NCBI GenBank assembly: GCA_031277435.1
Contig: JAITMI010000302.1
Coordinates: 1 to 5,510 of the forward strand
Source of the DNA: Pseudomonadales bacterium
GTDB lineage: Bacteria; Pseudomonadota; Gammaproteobacteria; Pseudomonadales; Pseudohongiellaceae
DNA length: 5,510 bases
Direction: 5' to 3'
In this document: piece after piece, positions 4,505 to 5,510 of the stretch
Layout of the letters: the number at the start of each line of letters is the position of its first letter
Position numbering within the stretch: position 1 is the stretch's first letter
Position numbers and translations under genes: made by a program
The notes under the pieces: generated by a model
The model's input: the letters and a program-made list of their open reading frames with translations, nothing else
What the model was told of the DNA's origin: nothing
Databases searched by the model: none

Positions 4505-4518
4505 GCGTCCGATGACGC
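4505..4518 (-). other. Small hairpin between the hipA-like gene and gshA
   Basis: GCGTC (4505-4509), loop CGAT and GACGC (4514-4518) form a 5-bp stem in the 76-base gap. There is no following T-run on the minus strand, so it is not a convincing terminator. The gshA promoter may lie in this gap but I cannot point to clear -35/-10 boxes. Confidence 0.25.
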
Positions 4519-4529
4519 GCAGGAGCCGC

Positions 4530-5510
4530 TCATATCTTGTGGAGCTTGCTGGCCGACAGATGCGCCTCGACCTTGCGGGTCAGATGCTCCGGCACGCCAG
4601 CCGCGGCGTGGCGGGTCCGCCATACGGACACAACGCGGCGAGCCGTGGCGCGCGCTTCTTCCAACAACTCTTCGTGAATCCGGTCGTGTAGCCCAAGTCG
4701 GGTGAACAGGGCGGCAAAGGTGTCCAGGCTGATCATGTCGAAGCGTTTGACGCCTGCCATGTTGAGCGCGATGGACGTATCGCGCGTGGTGTAGGCCACC
4801 GTGGACACCAGATCGTAGGCAGGCGCCAGACGAGGCCGCCCCGGATCGTCGTAGATGATCGACCAATTCTTGATGTGGGCGTCGCCATTGCCCAGAAGAA
4901 CGTTGAGTATCAGGCGGCGCGTCATCTCCTTCAGGTCGGCCAGACCGCCGGCATGGCGCAGGAGCGCGAGCGCGATCATGTCGTAATTGACCCGGCCGTA
5001 CTTCTGCGCGGCGCGCAGGTTGAACACCTGGGCAAAGTCCTCGACGTGCCGGCGGCCGCCTGCGGGCCGATCGAAGCGCCGGATCGCGTAGAACGGCTCG
5101 TCTTGCCGATAGCCGGACATGTCGGGCAGGCCATCGATGTTCTCGGGCGGCAGCAGCGCCACCTCCGGCGCGTCGATGCCGACGGCGCGCGCGGTTTCCA
5201 TGGTGGCCGCCTCCACGCGCGGCAAGGCTTCGTAATCGGCGGATGGCGGTTTCACGATGTAGTCGCCAAGGCTCGATCCGGTGTTGAGCGTGTATCGCTC
5301 GCCCCGACGCAGCATCGAGAACTTCATCTGCATTCCGCCAAGCGAAAACTTCAACTCGGCCAACTCATCGGCGGACGGCGAAACAGGCGGCAAACCGCGC
5401 CTCGGGAGCAAATGCTCGGGCGTGTCCGTGGAAACCAGCACCACGGCGCCGGGGAGATCATGACCGAGCGCGGCCAGCAGGGAGAACTCCTGATCTTCAT
5501 GAACCTTGAG
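4530..5510 (-). CDS. HipA-family serine/threonine kinase, incomplete at the 5' end
   Basis: The frame runs from the right window edge to TGA 4530-4532 and gives 326 residues. The GTG at 5444 is not the start: the 22 upstream codons continue in frame with HipA-like sequence (EFSLLAALGHDLPGAVVL). Motifs, numbered from the edge, are a Gly-rich loop FSLGGMQMKF (about 55-64), the lysine strand YIVKPP (about 84-89), RRFDR…HVEDFAQ (about 144-161), catalytic loop GNGDAHIKNWS (about 207-217) with Asp and Asn, and metal-binding LAPAYDLVST (about 228-237). HipA kinases phosphorylate glutamyl-tRNA synthetase or other targets and slow growth. They normally pair with an upstream HipB-type DNA-binding antitoxin, which would lie beyond the edge. 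Methionines in the Gly-rich loop (GMQMKF, usually GAQPKF) are a small departure. All catalytic residues visible here are kept. Confidence 0.9.
   Translation of the reverse strand, partial: LKVHEDQEFSLLAALGHDLPGAVVLVSTDTPEHLLPRRGLPPVSPSADELAELKFSLGGMQMKFSMLRRGERYTLNTGSSLGDYIVKPPSADYEALPRVEAATMETARAVGIDAPEVALLPPENIDGLPDMSGYRQDEPFYAIRRFDRPAGGRRHVEDFAQVFNLRAAQKYGRVNYDMIALALLRHAGGLADLKEMTRRLILNVLLGNGDAHIKNWSIIYDDPGRPRLAPAYDLVSTVAYTTRDTSIALNMAGVKRFDMISLDTFAALFTRLGLHDRIHEELLEEARATARRVVSVWRTRHAAAGVPEHLTRKVEAHLSASKLHKI

Noticed and set aside
3044..4705. 553-residue plus-strand reading frame
   Set aside because: It lies antisense to gshA and the hipA-like gene, is extremely Arg/His/Ala-rich, and is a typical shadow of GC-rich coding sequence on the other strand.
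4530..5444. GTG 5444 as the start of the hipA-like gene
   Set aside because: The frame stays open to the window edge with HipA-like residues (EFSLLAALGHDLPGA), so the gene is simply cut by the window.
1..5510. CRISPR array, tRNA or rRNA genes
   Set aside because: No regularly spaced repeats and no recognisable tRNA or rRNA sequence were seen on either strand.

Overview
The window looks like a piece of a proteobacterial chromosome, most likely betaproteobacterial. The GC-rich right half carries a glutamate-cysteine ligase of the 'ferrooxidans' type (PF08886/TIGR02049), known from such bacteria, and a HipA-like kinase. The left half (1-2733) is a mosaic of AT-richer integron gene cassettes with four recognisable attC recombination sites. 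No integron integrase is in the window.

Layout, left to right. (i) 1-399: 3' end of a cassette carrying a small multidrug resistance (SMR/EmrE-type) efflux gene. Its attC is split by a ~159-bp palindromic MITE-like element, E1. (ii) 400-1016: cassette with a SUKH (SMI1/KNR4) domain gene and a degenerate attC. (iii) 1017-1187: middle part of a RelE/HigB-type toxin gene with an in-frame nonsense codon. (iv) 1188-1770: cassette with a small unknown, probably exported protein whose signal-peptide region is out of frame by one base at a T6 run. (v) 1771-2495: cassette with a DUF4240-like gene. (vi) 2496-2733: 3' end of the same toxin gene, itself split by a second MITE-like element, E2, with a 5-bp target duplication. 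(vii) 2730-3047: the intact cognate XRE-type antitoxin, overlapping the toxin stop as ATGA. (viii) 3048-3163: intergenic, perhaps with a degraded gene end. (ix) 3164-4453, minus: gshA. (x) 4530 to the window edge, minus: hipA-like gene, incomplete at its 5' end.

The main result is a reconstruction. Removing exactly the two tandem cassettes (1188-2495, 1308 bp) and E2 plus one target repeat (2553-2715) rejoins the toxin fragments in frame and restores the usual toxin-antitoxin overlap. The toxin gene was therefore hit by integron cassettes at a non-integron site (A^ATGGAC). Its missing 5' part makes a second cassette insertion at G^ATGGAT (1016/1017) likely. E1 and E2 have different outer ends but share core blocks, spacing and a covarying central hairpin, so they are diverged copies of one family.

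Functionally, the cassettes carry cargo typical of integrons (efflux, a putative immunity protein, unknowns). The toxin is dead, the antitoxin is kept, and the flanking chromosome carries glutathione biosynthesis and a HipA-family kinase.
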